A stretch of DNA of 64,000 bases, from NCBI RefSeq assembly GCF_009830125.1, contig NZ_WUPT01000001.1, forward strand, positions 1,178,001 to 1,242,000, given 5' to 3'. Positions 1 to 9,657 of this stretch are shown here, piece after piece. Under the pieces are notes generated by a model, which did no database searches, was not told where the DNA came from, and saw nothing but the letters and a program-made list of their open reading frames with translations. The stretch's first letter is position 1, and every line of letters starts with the position of its first letter. This DNA comes from Kangsaoukella pontilimi (lineage in GTDB: Bacteria > Pseudomonadota > Alphaproteobacteria > Rhodobacterales > Rhodobacteraceae). The position numbers and the translations under genes are program-made.

Positions 1-291
1 CTCAAATACGCCGATGACATCACCGATGACGCCAAGGCCGGGCTCATGCACGATCTTGATGCTCTTCGTCACGAGGTCGAGGGCATCGAAGCCTTTTGCG
101 CGCGGCCGAACATCTCTCCCGAGACACCGTTCGTCCACGGCCTGACGGAGATGTTCTGGATCGACTTCCGCGATACGAAGGCACGGGATGCCTACCTCGC
201 CAACGAGACTCACAAGGCAATCGGAGCACGCTTGATGGCCAGCTTGAACGGTGGCGCGGACGGCATTTTCGTCTGCGACGTCGAGCTTTGA
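1..291 (+). CDS. Dabb-type (stress-responsive A/B barrel) protein, 5' truncated
   Basis: The reading frame is open from the first base of the window and ends with TGA at 289-291, so the N-terminus lies outside. About 96 residues are visible. The pattern fits the Dabb dimeric alpha-beta barrel family: a helical stretch with LRHEVEGIEAF, then a WIDFRDTKARDAYL segment and a final strand ending in FVCDVEL. Members are small dimeric barrels, usually of unknown function, often next to sugar-catabolic genes. The internal ATG at 46 is in frame but is unlikely to be the real start because the coding pattern continues upstream. The stop lies 16 bases before the next start, so it is probably co-transcribed with the SDR gene that follows. 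Confidence 0.65.
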   Translation, partial: LKYADDITDDAKAGLMHDLDALRHEVEGIEAFCARPNISPETPFVHGLTEMFWIDFRDTKARDAYLANETHKAIGARLMASLNGGADGIFVCDVEL

Positions 292-307
292 TGCCGGGGA
301 GACCGCC

Positions 308-1078
308 ATGACCAGACCTGTCGCCCTCGTGACCGGCGCAAGCAGAGGCATAGGGCGCGCCATCGCACTCGAACTTGCGCGCGAAGGCTTCGATATTGCG
401 GCGAATGACCTGACGGACGGTGACGAACTCGCCGCTCTGGTCGCCGAGCTTCGGGACATGAACGCGAACGCTCTTGCCCTGCCCTTCGACGTCGCCGACC
501 TGACCACGCATGAGACGGCGCTGGAGAAGGTTACGTCGACACTCGGGCCTCTAGGCGCATTGATTAACAATGCCGGCGTCGGTGTGTTGCAGAGAGGCGA
601 CCCGCTCGACGTGTCAGAGGCCAGTTTCGACCGCTGTATCGCGGTCAATACGAAGGCGTTGTTCTTTCTTTGTCAGGCAGCCGCTCATCACCTGATCTCG
701 GCATCGGCCGACATCGGACACCCCCGCACAATCATCAACGTCACCTCGTCGAACGCCACCGCCGCGTCGGTTCCGCGCAGCGAATATTGTGCCTCCAAGG
801 CGGCGGCGGCGATGATATCGAAATGCTTCGCCGCGCGCCTCGGCCCGGAAGGCATCGCGGTCTACGATGTTCAGCCCGGCCTGATTGAGACACCCATGAC
901 CGCCCCCGTCATCGACACCTATAGGCAGCGCGCGGCAGACGGACTTTGCCTGCTTCCATGGGTCGGCCAGCCAGAGGATGTCGCGCGCACAGTCGCAAGC
1001 CTCGCAACGGGCCGCCTACCCTACACCACAGGTCACGTCATCTCGGTCGATGGCGGCATGCTCGTCCCACGCTTCTGA
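308..1078 (+). CDS. SDR family oxidoreductase (FabG-like)
   Basis: This is a 256-residue classical short-chain dehydrogenase, a cytosolic NAD(P)-dependent enzyme of unknown substrate. The cofactor motif TGASRGIG spans residues 9-16, NNAG is at 87-90, and the catalytic Tyr160 and Lys164 sit in YCASK after a TSS serine strand. It ends with the typical VDGG segment. I chose the ATG at 308, preceded by a GGGGAGA ribosome site, rather than an upstream in-frame start that would add 19 residues unlike an SDR. It lies between the Dabb gene and a DUF993 gene in a compact plus-strand operon, so it probably oxidises or reduces the same sugar-like compound those genes act on. The substrate cannot be read from the sequence. 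Confidence 0.85.
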   Translation: MTRPVALVTGASRGIGRAIALELAREGFDIAANDLTDGDELAALVAELRDMNANALALPFDVADLTTHETALEKVTSTLGPLGALINNAGVGVLQRGDPLDVSEASFDRCIAVNTKALFFLCQAAAHHLISASADIGHPRTIINVTSSNATAASVPRSEYCASKAAAAMISKCFAARLGPEGIAVYDVQPGLIETPMTAPVIDTYRQRAADGLCLLPWVGQPEDVARTVASLATGRLPYTTGHVISVDGGMLVPRF

Positions 1079-1088
1079 AGGCACGGAA

Positions 1089-2237
1089 ATGAAGATATCA
1101 CTCCCAGACACAAGCGGGCAGACGTCCGATTACCGCCTGCTCGGCACTCCGGTCGAAGCACAGGCGATGCCCGCCGACAGCGTGCGCACCGTCTACTCTG
1201 CGGCCCATGTCGTCCGTGACCCGTTCTCGGACGCGGATCCGTCCGGCGCCCCCGCCATCGACTGGGATGCGACCCTCGCCTTTCGCGGTCACCTGACAGG
1301 TCTCGGACTGGGCGTGGCCGAAGCGATGGACACGGCACAGCGCGGCATGGGGCTCGACTGGCCCAACGCTCTTGAGTTGATCCGGCGCACAAAAGCCGCC
1401 TTTCCCGACGCTCTGGTCGCGAACGGCTGCGGCACCGACCATGTCGATCCGTCAGACGCGCGCAGCCTCGAAGATGTCATCTCCGCCTATCTCACCCAGG
1501 TGGACGCGATACAGTCCGTGGGGGGCCGCATCATACTGATGGCAAGCCGCGCACTCTCCCACGTCGCAAAGAACCCTGATGACTACGCCAGAGTATACAG
1601 AGAAGTGCTCTCATCCTGCGACGAGCCCGTGATTCTGCACTGGCTTGGGGACATGTTCGACCCCGCGCTCCGCGGCTATTGGGGAAGCGACGACTTCAGC
1701 ACGGCTCTCGAGTTGGTGCTTGCCATCATCTCAGACAATGAGACCAAGGTCGACGGAATCAAGATTTCGCTGCTCGATGCCCGCAAGGAAATCGAAATGC
1801 GACGCCGGCTTCCGGCCTCGGTCCGCATGTATACCGGCGACGACTTCAACTACCCCGAACTCATGGCGGGAGACGAGCAAGGCTTCAGCCACGCGCTTCT
1901 CGGTATCTTCGACCCGCTCGCGATCCACGCGGCCAGCGCCGTCGGACGGCTGAACGCAGGCGACAGCAAGGGCTTCCGGGACATTCTGGACCCGACAGTG
2001 CCGCTCGCCCGGCACATCTTCCGCGCACCAACGCAGTACTACAAGACGGGCGTCGTATTCCTGGCCTGGCTCAACGGGCACCAGGAACACTTCACGATGA
2101 TCGGTGGAGCCGAGGCGATGCGCTCGCTCCCCTACTTCATCGATTGCTTCAAGCTGGCGGACATCTGCGGCGCACTGATGGATCCCGAACTGGCAACCGA
2201 GCGGATGCGCGCCTTCCTCCGGGTCTACGGCGCCTAG
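1089..2237 (+). CDS. DUF993 / dihydrodipicolinate synthase-like TIM-barrel protein
   Basis: The 382-residue product matches the length and character of the DUF993 family, TIM-barrel proteins distantly related to the dihydrodipicolinate synthase/KDG aldolase superfamily. Barrel-like blocks are visible: an early GLGVAEAMDTAQRGMGLDW segment, VGGRIILMASRAL, PVILHWLGDMFDP and the lysine-containing VDGIKISLLD block, where the Schiff-base lysine of this superfamily would lie. No member has a function I can name with confidence. The start at 1089 is 11 bases after the SDR stop; a longer in-frame opening overlapping the SDR gene was rejected. The TIM-barrel epimerase gene follows after four bases, so the two are probably translated together and act in one carbohydrate pathway. 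Confidence 0.75.
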   Translation: MKISLPDTSGQTSDYRLLGTPVEAQAMPADSVRTVYSAAHVVRDPFSDADPSGAPAIDWDATLAFRGHLTGLGLGVAEAMDTAQRGMGLDWPNALELIRRTKAAFPDALVANGCGTDHVDPSDARSLEDVISAYLTQVDAIQSVGGRIILMASRALSHVAKNPDDYARVYREVLSSCDEPVILHWLGDMFDPALRGYWGSDDFSTALELVLAIISDNETKVDGIKISLLDARKEIEMRRRLPASVRMYTGDDFNYPELMAGDEQGFSHALLGIFDPLAIHAASAVGRLNAGDSKGFRDILDPTVPLARHIFRAPTQYYKTGVVFLAWLNGHQEHFTMIGGAEAMRSLPYFIDCFKLADICGALMDPELATERMRAFLRVYGA

Positions 2238-2241
2238 GGAT

Positions 2242-3090
2242 ATGAGGGACTTCTCCGACGACACGTCCGCGCTGGCACTCAACACCGCAACACTCGGGCA
2301 CAATCTCGACGGCTACGGGGCGGGTTGGTCGGTGGAACAGGTCATCGACGCCTGCAGCATGCATGGATTTGCAGGGATAGTGTTCTGGCGTCGCGAAATC
2401 GGCGCGCGTGCGGTCGAGATCGGCGACAGGGTCCGCGCGGCAGGAATGGACGTCACGGGTCTCTGCCGAACCCCATTCCTCGTCGGCACCGAGGCCCCTG
2501 AGACATGGCACGACGAAACCCTCGCAAGCATCGACATCGCCGCCGGCCTCGGCACCTCCGTCCTTACAGTGGTCACCGGCGGTACCGAACCGGGCACCAA
2601 GGGCATACTAGAGACCCAGAAACGCCTCGCCGACCGCCTCGCCCGAGTGACGGACCACGCGCGGAAATGCGGCGTGCGCCTCGCACTCGAACCGCTGAAC
2701 CCGATGTTCGGGGGCAACCGCACCTGCCTGATGACCGTTCGCGACGCTCTGAACGTCTGTGAGATGGTGGATCATGATGCGCTCGGCGTCGCCGTGGACG
2801 TGTATCACTGCTGGTGGGACAGCGCCCTGCACGAGGCCTGCGCGGAGGCCGGACCACGCATTCTCGGATATCACCTTTGCGACTGGCTGGAGAACACATC
2901 CGACATGCTGCTTGATCGCGGCATGATGGGCGACGGCGTGGCAGACCTCAAGGCTATCCGGCGCGGAGTGGAGGCTGCCGGCTACACAGGCCACTGCGAG
3001 GTCGAGATTTTCTCTCGTGACAGGTGGTGGAAAGAAAACCCTGATGCGGTCCTCGCGACAATCGTCGACCGCTACAAGCGCCTCTGCTGA
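2242..3090 (+). CDS. Sugar phosphate isomerase/epimerase-like TIM-barrel protein
   Basis: This 282-residue protein belongs to the AP-endonuclease-2-like TIM-barrel superfamily that includes IolE, IolI and xylose isomerase-like epimerases. Supporting segments are LALEPLNPMFGGNRTCL (metal-binding Glu), GVAVDVYHCWWDS, ILGYHLCDW and GHCEVEIFSRDRWW, which supply the usual Glu, Asp-His, His and Glu metal ligands in order along the barrel. It is the last gene of the operon; 234 bases separate it from the next plus-strand gene. Together with the SDR and the DUF993 protein it suggests a short pathway that epimerises or dehydrates a sugar or cyclitol. Family membership is firm; the exact reaction is not known. 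Confidence 0.8.
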   Translation: MRDFSDDTSALALNTATLGHNLDGYGAGWSVEQVIDACSMHGFAGIVFWRREIGARAVEIGDRVRAAGMDVTGLCRTPFLVGTEAPETWHDETLASIDIAAGLGTSVLTVVTGGTEPGTKGILETQKRLADRLARVTDHARKCGVRLALEPLNPMFGGNRTCLMTVRDALNVCEMVDHDALGVAVDVYHCWWDSALHEACAEAGPRILGYHLCDWLENTSDMLLDRGMMGDGVADLKAIRRGVEAAGYTGHCEVEIFSRDRWWKENPDAVLATIVDRYKRLC

Positions 3091-3324
3091 GCGCATCGCA
3101 GGCTCCTCGCGGCGCACACCTGGCAAAGAATGCGCTTTGAACGCACACCGCACGATTGTCTATGAACAAGGACCTCTCCCCTCTCCTTGGCCTCCTCTCT
3201 CTCGCGACGCGTCAACAAGCGCTACCGCCTTGAGGTCATTCCTTGTCCGCCCCCATCCGGTTTGGCAGAAAACGAGTGGAGTTTGTCCTAACAGACGCAG
3301 CTCATTTGTGGCTAGTGTCCGACC

Positions 3325-4368
3325 ATGGCCCGAAACGCATCGCATAAGACACCCTATCGCACGCGGCGAATCCTTATGATCGCCTACCCCGGCGTCCACA
3401 CGCTGGATGTTGTCGGACCGCTCGAGATCCTTGCGACAACCGCCTATTTCGCGCCCGATGGACCGCCGCCCTACGACATCGCCATCGTTGCAGAGAGTGC
3501 CGGTCCGGTCACGGCAAGTTCAGGTCTGACGGTCACGGCAAGCCTATCCTTCAAGGACGTGCTGAACGACCTGACCGATGTCGACACGCTGATGATCGCA
3601 GGCGGACATGGGACGTCGCAGGCTCTGAAGGACCGGGCACTTCTGGAGTTCTTGAAGATCGTCGCACCGAAAGCACGCCGAGTGGCGTCCATCTGCACCG
3701 GCGCGCTTGTCTTGGCAGAAGCCGGACTTCTGGAAGGCAAACGCGCCAGCACGCATTGGTTCTGGTGCCCCAAGCTGGAAAGCGGATATCCCGGCGTCGA
3801 GGTTGACCGCGATGCGATTTATGTCCGAGACGGTAATATCTGGACCTCGGCAGGCGTGACCTCCGGCATGGACCTAGCCCTGGCGCTGGTGGAGGATGAC
3901 CTCGGTCACGAGGCGGCACTTCAGGTCGCGCGCTTCAGCGTCATGTACATGATGCGGTCGGGCGGGCAGTCGCAGTTCAGCGCGCATCTCGTGGCGCAGC
4001 GCGCCGACGACCCCGCAATCAATGCAACACTGGAATTGATTCTCGCGCATCCGGGCGACCCATTGACCGTAACGTCACTGGCCGCACGCGCGGGCCTGTC
4101 TGAACGCACCTTCGCCCGCCGGTTCAAGAATGAGACCGGCTTGACGCCTGCCGCCTATGTGGAAACCGCCCGGGTACAGGCGGCGCGCATCGCGCTGGAG
4201 ACCTCGGCGGAGGGCGTCGAACAGATCGCGATAAGTGCCGGTTTCACGAACGCGGAACGGATGCGCCGCGCGTTCCAGCGCCACCTGGGCATATCGGCTT
4301 CGGAATACCGCGATCGGTTTCGAAGAATACCCGACCCGCAAGCACTGATCCGCGACGGACCGCAGTAA
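3325..4368 (+). CDS. GlxA-type transcriptional regulator (DJ-1/PfpI + AraC HTH)
   Basis: This is a 347-residue regulator with two parts. Residues of about 16-190 form a DJ-1/PfpI-like sensor, including MIAYPGVHTLDVVGPLEIL at the start and the nucleophile-elbow-like SICTGALVLAEAGLL. Residues of about 235-335 form an AraC/XylS DNA-binding domain with LAARAGLSERTFARRFKNE and the second helix-turn-helix around AISAGFTNAERMRRAFQRH. Proteins of this type regulate arginine, carnitine or glycine-betaine catabolism in many proteobacteria. Here there is no such target next door, so the effector is unknown. It follows a 234-base spacer after the epimerase gene and seems to have its own promoter. Confidence 0.88.
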   Translation: MARNASHKTPYRTRRILMIAYPGVHTLDVVGPLEILATTAYFAPDGPPPYDIAIVAESAGPVTASSGLTVTASLSFKDVLNDLTDVDTLMIAGGHGTSQALKDRALLEFLKIVAPKARRVASICTGALVLAEAGLLEGKRASTHWFWCPKLESGYPGVEVDRDAIYVRDGNIWTSAGVTSGMDLALALVEDDLGHEAALQVARFSVMYMMRSGGQSQFSAHLVAQRADDPAINATLELILAHPGDPLTVTSLAARAGLSERTFARRFKNETGLTPAAYVETARVQAARIALETSAEGVEQIAISAGFTNAERMRRAFQRHLGISASEYRDRFRRIPDPQALIRDGPQ

Positions 4369-4455
4369 ACCACATCCCAGAAAAGACCGCTGAAATCACC
4401 CATCACGTGCAGAGACCCTCCGCACGCCCCCCTCCTATTGTCAGAGAATGCTCCC

Positions 4456-4821
4456 ATGAAACACATCAAAAGAACGCTCTACATTCTTCCCATCCTTGTC
4501 AGTGCCTGCTCCGACAGCGGCGCAAATTACACGCCGATCCTCGACGGTTCGCCGACCGTCGCATTCCGCTCCGATTTGGCGGCCTGCCAGTCTCTCGCGC
4601 GGGACCAGCGCCAGTTCGACCAAGAGACTGCGGGTGCGACCGTTCTTGGCGCGGGTGCCGGAGCGCTTCTCGGCGCGGCTTCCGACGATGGCGACGCCTT
4701 GGGCGGCGCCGTCGCCGGGGCGCTCGCCGGAGGTGTCGCGAGCGCCGTGAATGCCAACGACAGACGCGAGGCCATTGTGATCGAGTGCCTCCGCGGACGC
4801 GGGCACCGTGTGGTGGGCTGA
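4456..4821 (+). CDS. Small glycine-zipper lipoprotein
   Basis: The 121-residue product starts with a short lipoprotein signal. A hydrophobic YILPILVSAC stretch ends in Cys18, which fits a lipobox (VSAC), so the mature protein should be lipid-anchored in the envelope. Residues of about 55-95 are a glycine zipper, VLGAGAGALLGAAS and AVAGALAGGVASAV, as found in outer-membrane lipoproteins of the SlyB/17-kDa-antigen type. The ATG at 4456 is preferred over one six codons upstream because it gives a normal signal peptide. It stands alone between the regulator and a membrane protein gene. The function is unknown, and a structural envelope role is a guess from the family. Confidence 0.75.
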   Translation: MKHIKRTLYILPILVSACSDSGANYTPILDGSPTVAFRSDLAACQSLARDQRQFDQETAGATVLGAGAGALLGAASDDGDALGGAVAGALAGGVASAVNANDRREAIVIECLRGRGHRVVG

Positions 4822-4938
4822 CCTAACAAATCCAGTATGCGCAGAACCGGTGGCCATGGCACTCGACCTCAAACGCCAAGGCAATTCAACCAACTCAATT
4901 CTTCTTCAGATAAAATATTTGCAACAGGAGGTTACAAG

Positions 4939-5697
4939 ATGATCCTCACTCGCCTTGGCAGCATCGCCGCCCTCACCTGTGCGGCGACCTATCTCGTTGG
5001 CTTCGCGACACTCGTGACCCTGCTCGCCCCGCTCGGCTACGGCAAGTATGAAGTCGACGCCGCCGCCGTCCTTGCGTTCAACGCCGCTCATCCCGGCATC
5101 CTGACTGCATGGAACAGTGCGATCTATCTGCTGAACGCGCTGTCGCTCGTGGTTTTGGTCACAGCGCTCTCGACCCGCCTGCCGTGGACAGCGCCGGATT
5201 GGGCAAGGGTTGCGAGGGGGCTTGGTCTTGTCTGGGCAACGCTGGTTCTGGGCGCGGGCATGATCTCGAACGTAGCGCTCGAACGGGCGTCGTACCTTTA
5301 TGATACGGACCCCGCAGGCGCCGCCGAGCTCTGGACGATCTTGCACACGGTGGAACTTGGCCTGGGCGGCGGCAACGAGATCGCAGGCGGCGCTTGGATC
5401 GGCTGCGTCAGCCTTGCAGGCCTAATCGGGGGCAACCTTTCGCGCCCGGTTGCATGGCTGGGCCTTGCGACCGGAACTGCCGGACTGGCAACCATAATAT
5501 CACCCCTCGGCCATGTGACCGGCGCGGTTTTCGGCCTTGGCGCCATCGTATGGTTCCTCGCCGTGGGCGTCGGCCTGTGGAGCACCGCGACGAAATCCTC
5601 GATATCGCGCGGCGTCAGGGTCGACCCCAATGCGCGGCTCCCAAACGATCCAAAATGCTCGACACTACTTTGCCCAATTGCCGGTCGCGTCGCCTGA
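4939..5697 (+). CDS. Integral membrane protein, DUF4386-like
   Basis: This is a 252-residue protein with about six hydrophobic segments and a GLGGGNEIAGGAWI block reminiscent of the DUF4386 family of uncharacterised six-helix membrane proteins. The start at 4939 is well supported by a perfect AGGAGG (4926-4931) eight bases upstream; earlier in-frame starts are not. The last 30 residues or so, after LWSTATKSS, are polar and rich in Arg, Pro and Cys. They read into the area where a LysR remnant lies on the other strand, so the C-terminal tail may be a product of rearrangement. No function can be assigned, and the family assignment is tentative. Confidence 0.6.
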   Translation: MILTRLGSIAALTCAATYLVGFATLVTLLAPLGYGKYEVDAAAVLAFNAAHPGILTAWNSAIYLLNALSLVVLVTALSTRLPWTAPDWARVARGLGLVWATLVLGAGMISNVALERASYLYDTDPAGAAELWTILHTVELGLGGGNEIAGGAWIGCVSLAGLIGGNLSRPVAWLGLATGTAGLATIISPLGHVTGAVFGLGAIVWFLAVGVGLWSTATKSSISRGVRVDPNARLPNDPKCSTLLCPIAGRVA

Positions 5698-5699
5698 TC

Positions 5700-5912
5700 G
5701 CAGGAATTTGTGTGGCGCGGCGGGTATCTCTTGATCGTGAGCGGAACAAGCTCTCCAGACGCCAAACCGTCCTGCATCAGCTGCCCCTGGATAACCCAAG
5801 AGACCCCCATGACACGCGCAACCTGTCGAAAGCACTCCTCTCCAGCCGCACCAGCGGCGGCCACCTCGCCGCGCTTGGGGCAGAGATCGCCCGGCTGGTC
5901 CGCGCGATACGA
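5700..5912 (-). pseudogene. Possible LysR-family effector-domain remnant
   Basis: On the minus strand a short reading frame contains QLMQDGLASGELVPL followed by a Pro-Pro-Arg segment. This resembles the last part of LysR-type effector domains (typically xxLVxxDLASGxLVPL). The frame is closed upstream by a stop at about 5913-5915, and no helix-turn-helix region is found in any frame to 6087, so only a decayed fragment would remain. The 390-base space between the membrane protein gene and the MmyB-type regulator (5698-6087) has no other convincing gene. The resemblance is short and could be chance. Confidence 0.3.
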
Positions 5913-6087
5913 TCATATGCCACAGACACCGCGGAAAGCTCGGTACGGTTTCCAGACGGCGACGCCGCCTCTGATAAATGGATTTGCCGTATAGACCATG
6001 CTCCTGAAAGCTATCGCGCCCGCTCGGCTGCCGGCAGAAAAAGCGATGGCCGAGCGCGGACTAGGAACGGGGCGATTGGCAAGCGAT

Positions 6088-6891
6088 TCACTGGATCGCG
6101 AATTCCCGCTCGAACCAAGCGCGCGTTGCGTCATTCGCCGGCAAAAGCGTCTCAACCCGAAGGTCGTCCAGCGCCGCGTCCGCGCTCATCCCGATGGTCG
6201 CGATCAGCGAGAACAACTCCAAAACTGTTCCGTCGATGCATATCTTGAGCGTCAGAACAGGTGCGGTGGGCGTCGCGGCAGGTGCGCTGACAAGGTGCTC
6301 TACGCCGTCAACAGACAGAAGCTCGGCAAGGAATTCGCGCGCTTCCACATCGTGCGGGCGCCGCGCCACCTCTATCTCGAGAAGCCGCAAGAGCGAACGC
6401 GCCGTATCCTCCCAGTTCACGATGGCCTCCCGCATCGGGCCGGGGGCGATAATCTCGCGAAGCAGGTTCGGATCGCCGCGCGCACCTGCACGCGCAAAGA
6501 ACCGTTGCGCCGGCCCATTTGCCTTCAGCAGCGTCCAGATCCGGTCGACCGACACCGCCGGATAAGGTGCATGACTGCGAAGCACATGCTCGATCGAGGC
6601 ATCAATCGCGCCTTGTGTCACCTCATCCCAGCCATGCCGCGCCGAGCGCGCGGCAAAGCCCGCCGACAGGAGCATCGCGTCGACCTCGGCCGCCGGCATC
6701 TCCAGCGCGTCGGCGATCTGCGAAATGGCGAAGCGGCTGGGGTTCGACCGCCCCGTTTCCAGAAAACTGATGTGGCGCTGCGATATCCCGGCCTGAAGCG
6801 ACAGTTCGAGCTGGCTCAACCGGCGCCGCTTTCGCCAGTTCCTGAGAAAGGCCGGAAAGGTCGGGTCGGGAATGCTCGGATCATAGCTCAT
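6088..6891 (-). CDS. XRE-family regulator with MmyB-like ligand-binding domain
   Basis: This is a 267-residue one-component regulator. Residues of about 10-70 are an XRE helix-turn-helix (RKRRRLSQLELSLQAGISQRHISFLETGRS). The rest matches the MmyB-like ligand-binding (PAS-like) domain, including NWEDTARSLLRLLEIEVARRP and a late TLLPANDATRAWFE segment. The ATG at 6891 is preferred over a TTG two codons upstream. Members commonly sit divergently from a single dehydrogenase or membrane gene that they control. Here the divergent neighbour, 114 bases away, is the membrane-SRPBCC fusion at 7006, the natural candidate target. The ligand is unknown; fatty acids have been proposed for homologues. Confidence 0.88.
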   Translation of the reverse strand: MSYDPSIPDPTFPAFLRNWRKRRRLSQLELSLQAGISQRHISFLETGRSNPSRFAISQIADALEMPAAEVDAMLLSAGFAARSARHGWDEVTQGAIDASIEHVLRSHAPYPAVSVDRIWTLLKANGPAQRFFARAGARGDPNLLREIIAPGPMREAIVNWEDTARSLLRLLEIEVARRPHDVEAREFLAELLSVDGVEHLVSAPAATPTAPVLTLKICIDGTVLELFSLIATIGMSADAALDDLRVETLLPANDATRAWFEREFAIQ

Positions 6892-7005
6892 AGGCAAACC
6901 CTGTCAGCAAATCGTGCCGGGGTCGATTACCTCCGACGTAATTGAATGAGCGCGCTTCGCCGGTGCCAATGCCGTCCATTGAAACCGACGAGAGAGGCCC
7001 GATCC

Positions 7006-7932
7006 ATGACGAACTCGACAACTGCCCGCACCTTCCTCGGCCTGAACGCCGCCTTCTCCCTGGTCATGGGCGTCGCGCTGACAATCGCCCCCGCGGCCGC
7101 CGCAGATCTTTTCTTCACCGAAACGGCCAGCTGGCAGGTCACGGTCCTTCGCCTTCTCGGCATCGGCCTGATCCTTTTTGGCGCCGACCTCATCCTGATG
7201 GTTCGGGACCGTTTTCTAACGAAGGGCAAGGTGATGGCCATCACCGTGATGGATGTCGGCTGGGTCGTGGGAAGCGCCATTCTTCTGATCACAGCCGGCG
7301 CGCTTGTCACCGGAACCGGCAAGGCCGTGATCCTAGTCGTCGCGGCCTTCGTGGCCATCTTCGCCGCGGGCCAATATTCTGGCGCCCGAAAGATCGTTCC
7401 GGCACTCTCGCAGGCTTCCGTCACGTCCCGCAGTGGCAAGCTCTTGGCCCATGTCAGCCGACCGGTTCACGCACCGCGCGATGTGGTCTGGCGCGTCATG
7501 AATGACCATCCGGGCTATGCCGACGTGGCCGACAACCTGTCGAAGGTCGAGGTGGTCCGGGGCGACGGCATCGGGATGCAGCGCCGCTGCTATGGCCCGA
7601 AGGGCGAAAACTGGCTCGAGACATGTGACCGGTACGAAGACGGTCATGCTTTCGGATTCAGGGTCCATACCGAGGCCGAAGACTACCCCTACCCTATGTC
7701 CAAGCTGCATGGCGTCTGGTCGGTCAAGGCGAGTGAAAGCGGCTCGGTCTTCGCCATCGACATCGACATCACCCCCAAGGGCAGCGCCCTAACACGCGCG
7801 CTTTTCACCATGGCGGCCAAGCAGAAGTTCAAACCTGTCCTCGCCGATCTTGCCGATGCCTGGGCTGCCCGGATGGAGCGCGAGGCCCGGGCGGAGCCAG
7901 CGCCTTCGGGCACGCGCGGCAAGAAATCCTGA
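7006..7932 (+). CDS. Fusion of a four-helix membrane domain and an SRPBCC (START-like) domain
   Basis: The 308-residue product has two unrelated halves. Residues of about 8-125 hold four hydrophobic helices (for example FLGLNAAFSLVMGVALTI and TVLRLLGIGLILFGADLILM). From about 140 a soluble SRPBCC/polyketide-cyclase-like domain follows: a VHAPRDVVWRVMNDHPGYADV helix-grip start, a WLETCDRYEDGHAFGFRV central strand and a long C-terminal helix. SRPBCC domains bind hydrophobic small molecules, so the protein may hold a lipid or quinone-like ligand at the inner membrane. The start at 7006 follows a GAGAGAGG ribosome site; an earlier in-frame ATG at 6946 adds only an Arg-rich leader. It is divergent from the MmyB-type regulator at 6088-6891. 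Confidence 0.75.
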   Translation: MTNSTTARTFLGLNAAFSLVMGVALTIAPAAAADLFFTETASWQVTVLRLLGIGLILFGADLILMVRDRFLTKGKVMAITVMDVGWVVGSAILLITAGALVTGTGKAVILVVAAFVAIFAAGQYSGARKIVPALSQASVTSRSGKLLAHVSRPVHAPRDVVWRVMNDHPGYADVADNLSKVEVVRGDGIGMQRRCYGPKGENWLETCDRYEDGHAFGFRVHTEAEDYPYPMSKLHGVWSVKASESGSVFAIDIDITPKGSALTRALFTMAAKQKFKPVLADLADAWAARMEREARAEPAPSGTRGKKS

Positions 7933-7967
7933 GCGACGTCACAATCTGCGCAGACCAATCGTCAACA

Positions 7968-8064
7968 AGGTATCCAAAGTAGAAAGGTAAATACCAATAA
8001 GGATACCTCCACCCCGCTCGCCGCGTCCTGACCCGGCCGGAACTCTTTGTCCGTCTGGGTCAGG
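7968..8064. repeat. Two inverted repeats in a convergent intergenic region
   Basis: The 228-base space between two convergent genes contains AGGTATCC (7968-7975) matched by GGATACCT (8001-8008), with a small GGTA-AA-TACC dyad (7986-7995) inside, and then CCTGACCC (8027-8034) matched by GGGTCAGG (8057-8064). The loops are long and no T-run follows, so these are not typical terminators. A plus-strand frame is open from about 7999 to 8164 with a LGQAHAMLAELGRAPALLAL segment but no good start; it may be a gene fragment. Confidence 0.4.
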
Positions 8065-8160
8065 CCCATGCCATGCTTGCCGAACTCGGACGCGCCCCGG
8101 CGCTCTTGGCGCTCGGACCGGATTGGACCAGGACCGCGTGTTGGGCCTTATCCACCCCCC

Positions 8161-9654
<1,494 letters not shown>

Positions 9655-9657
9655 GGG

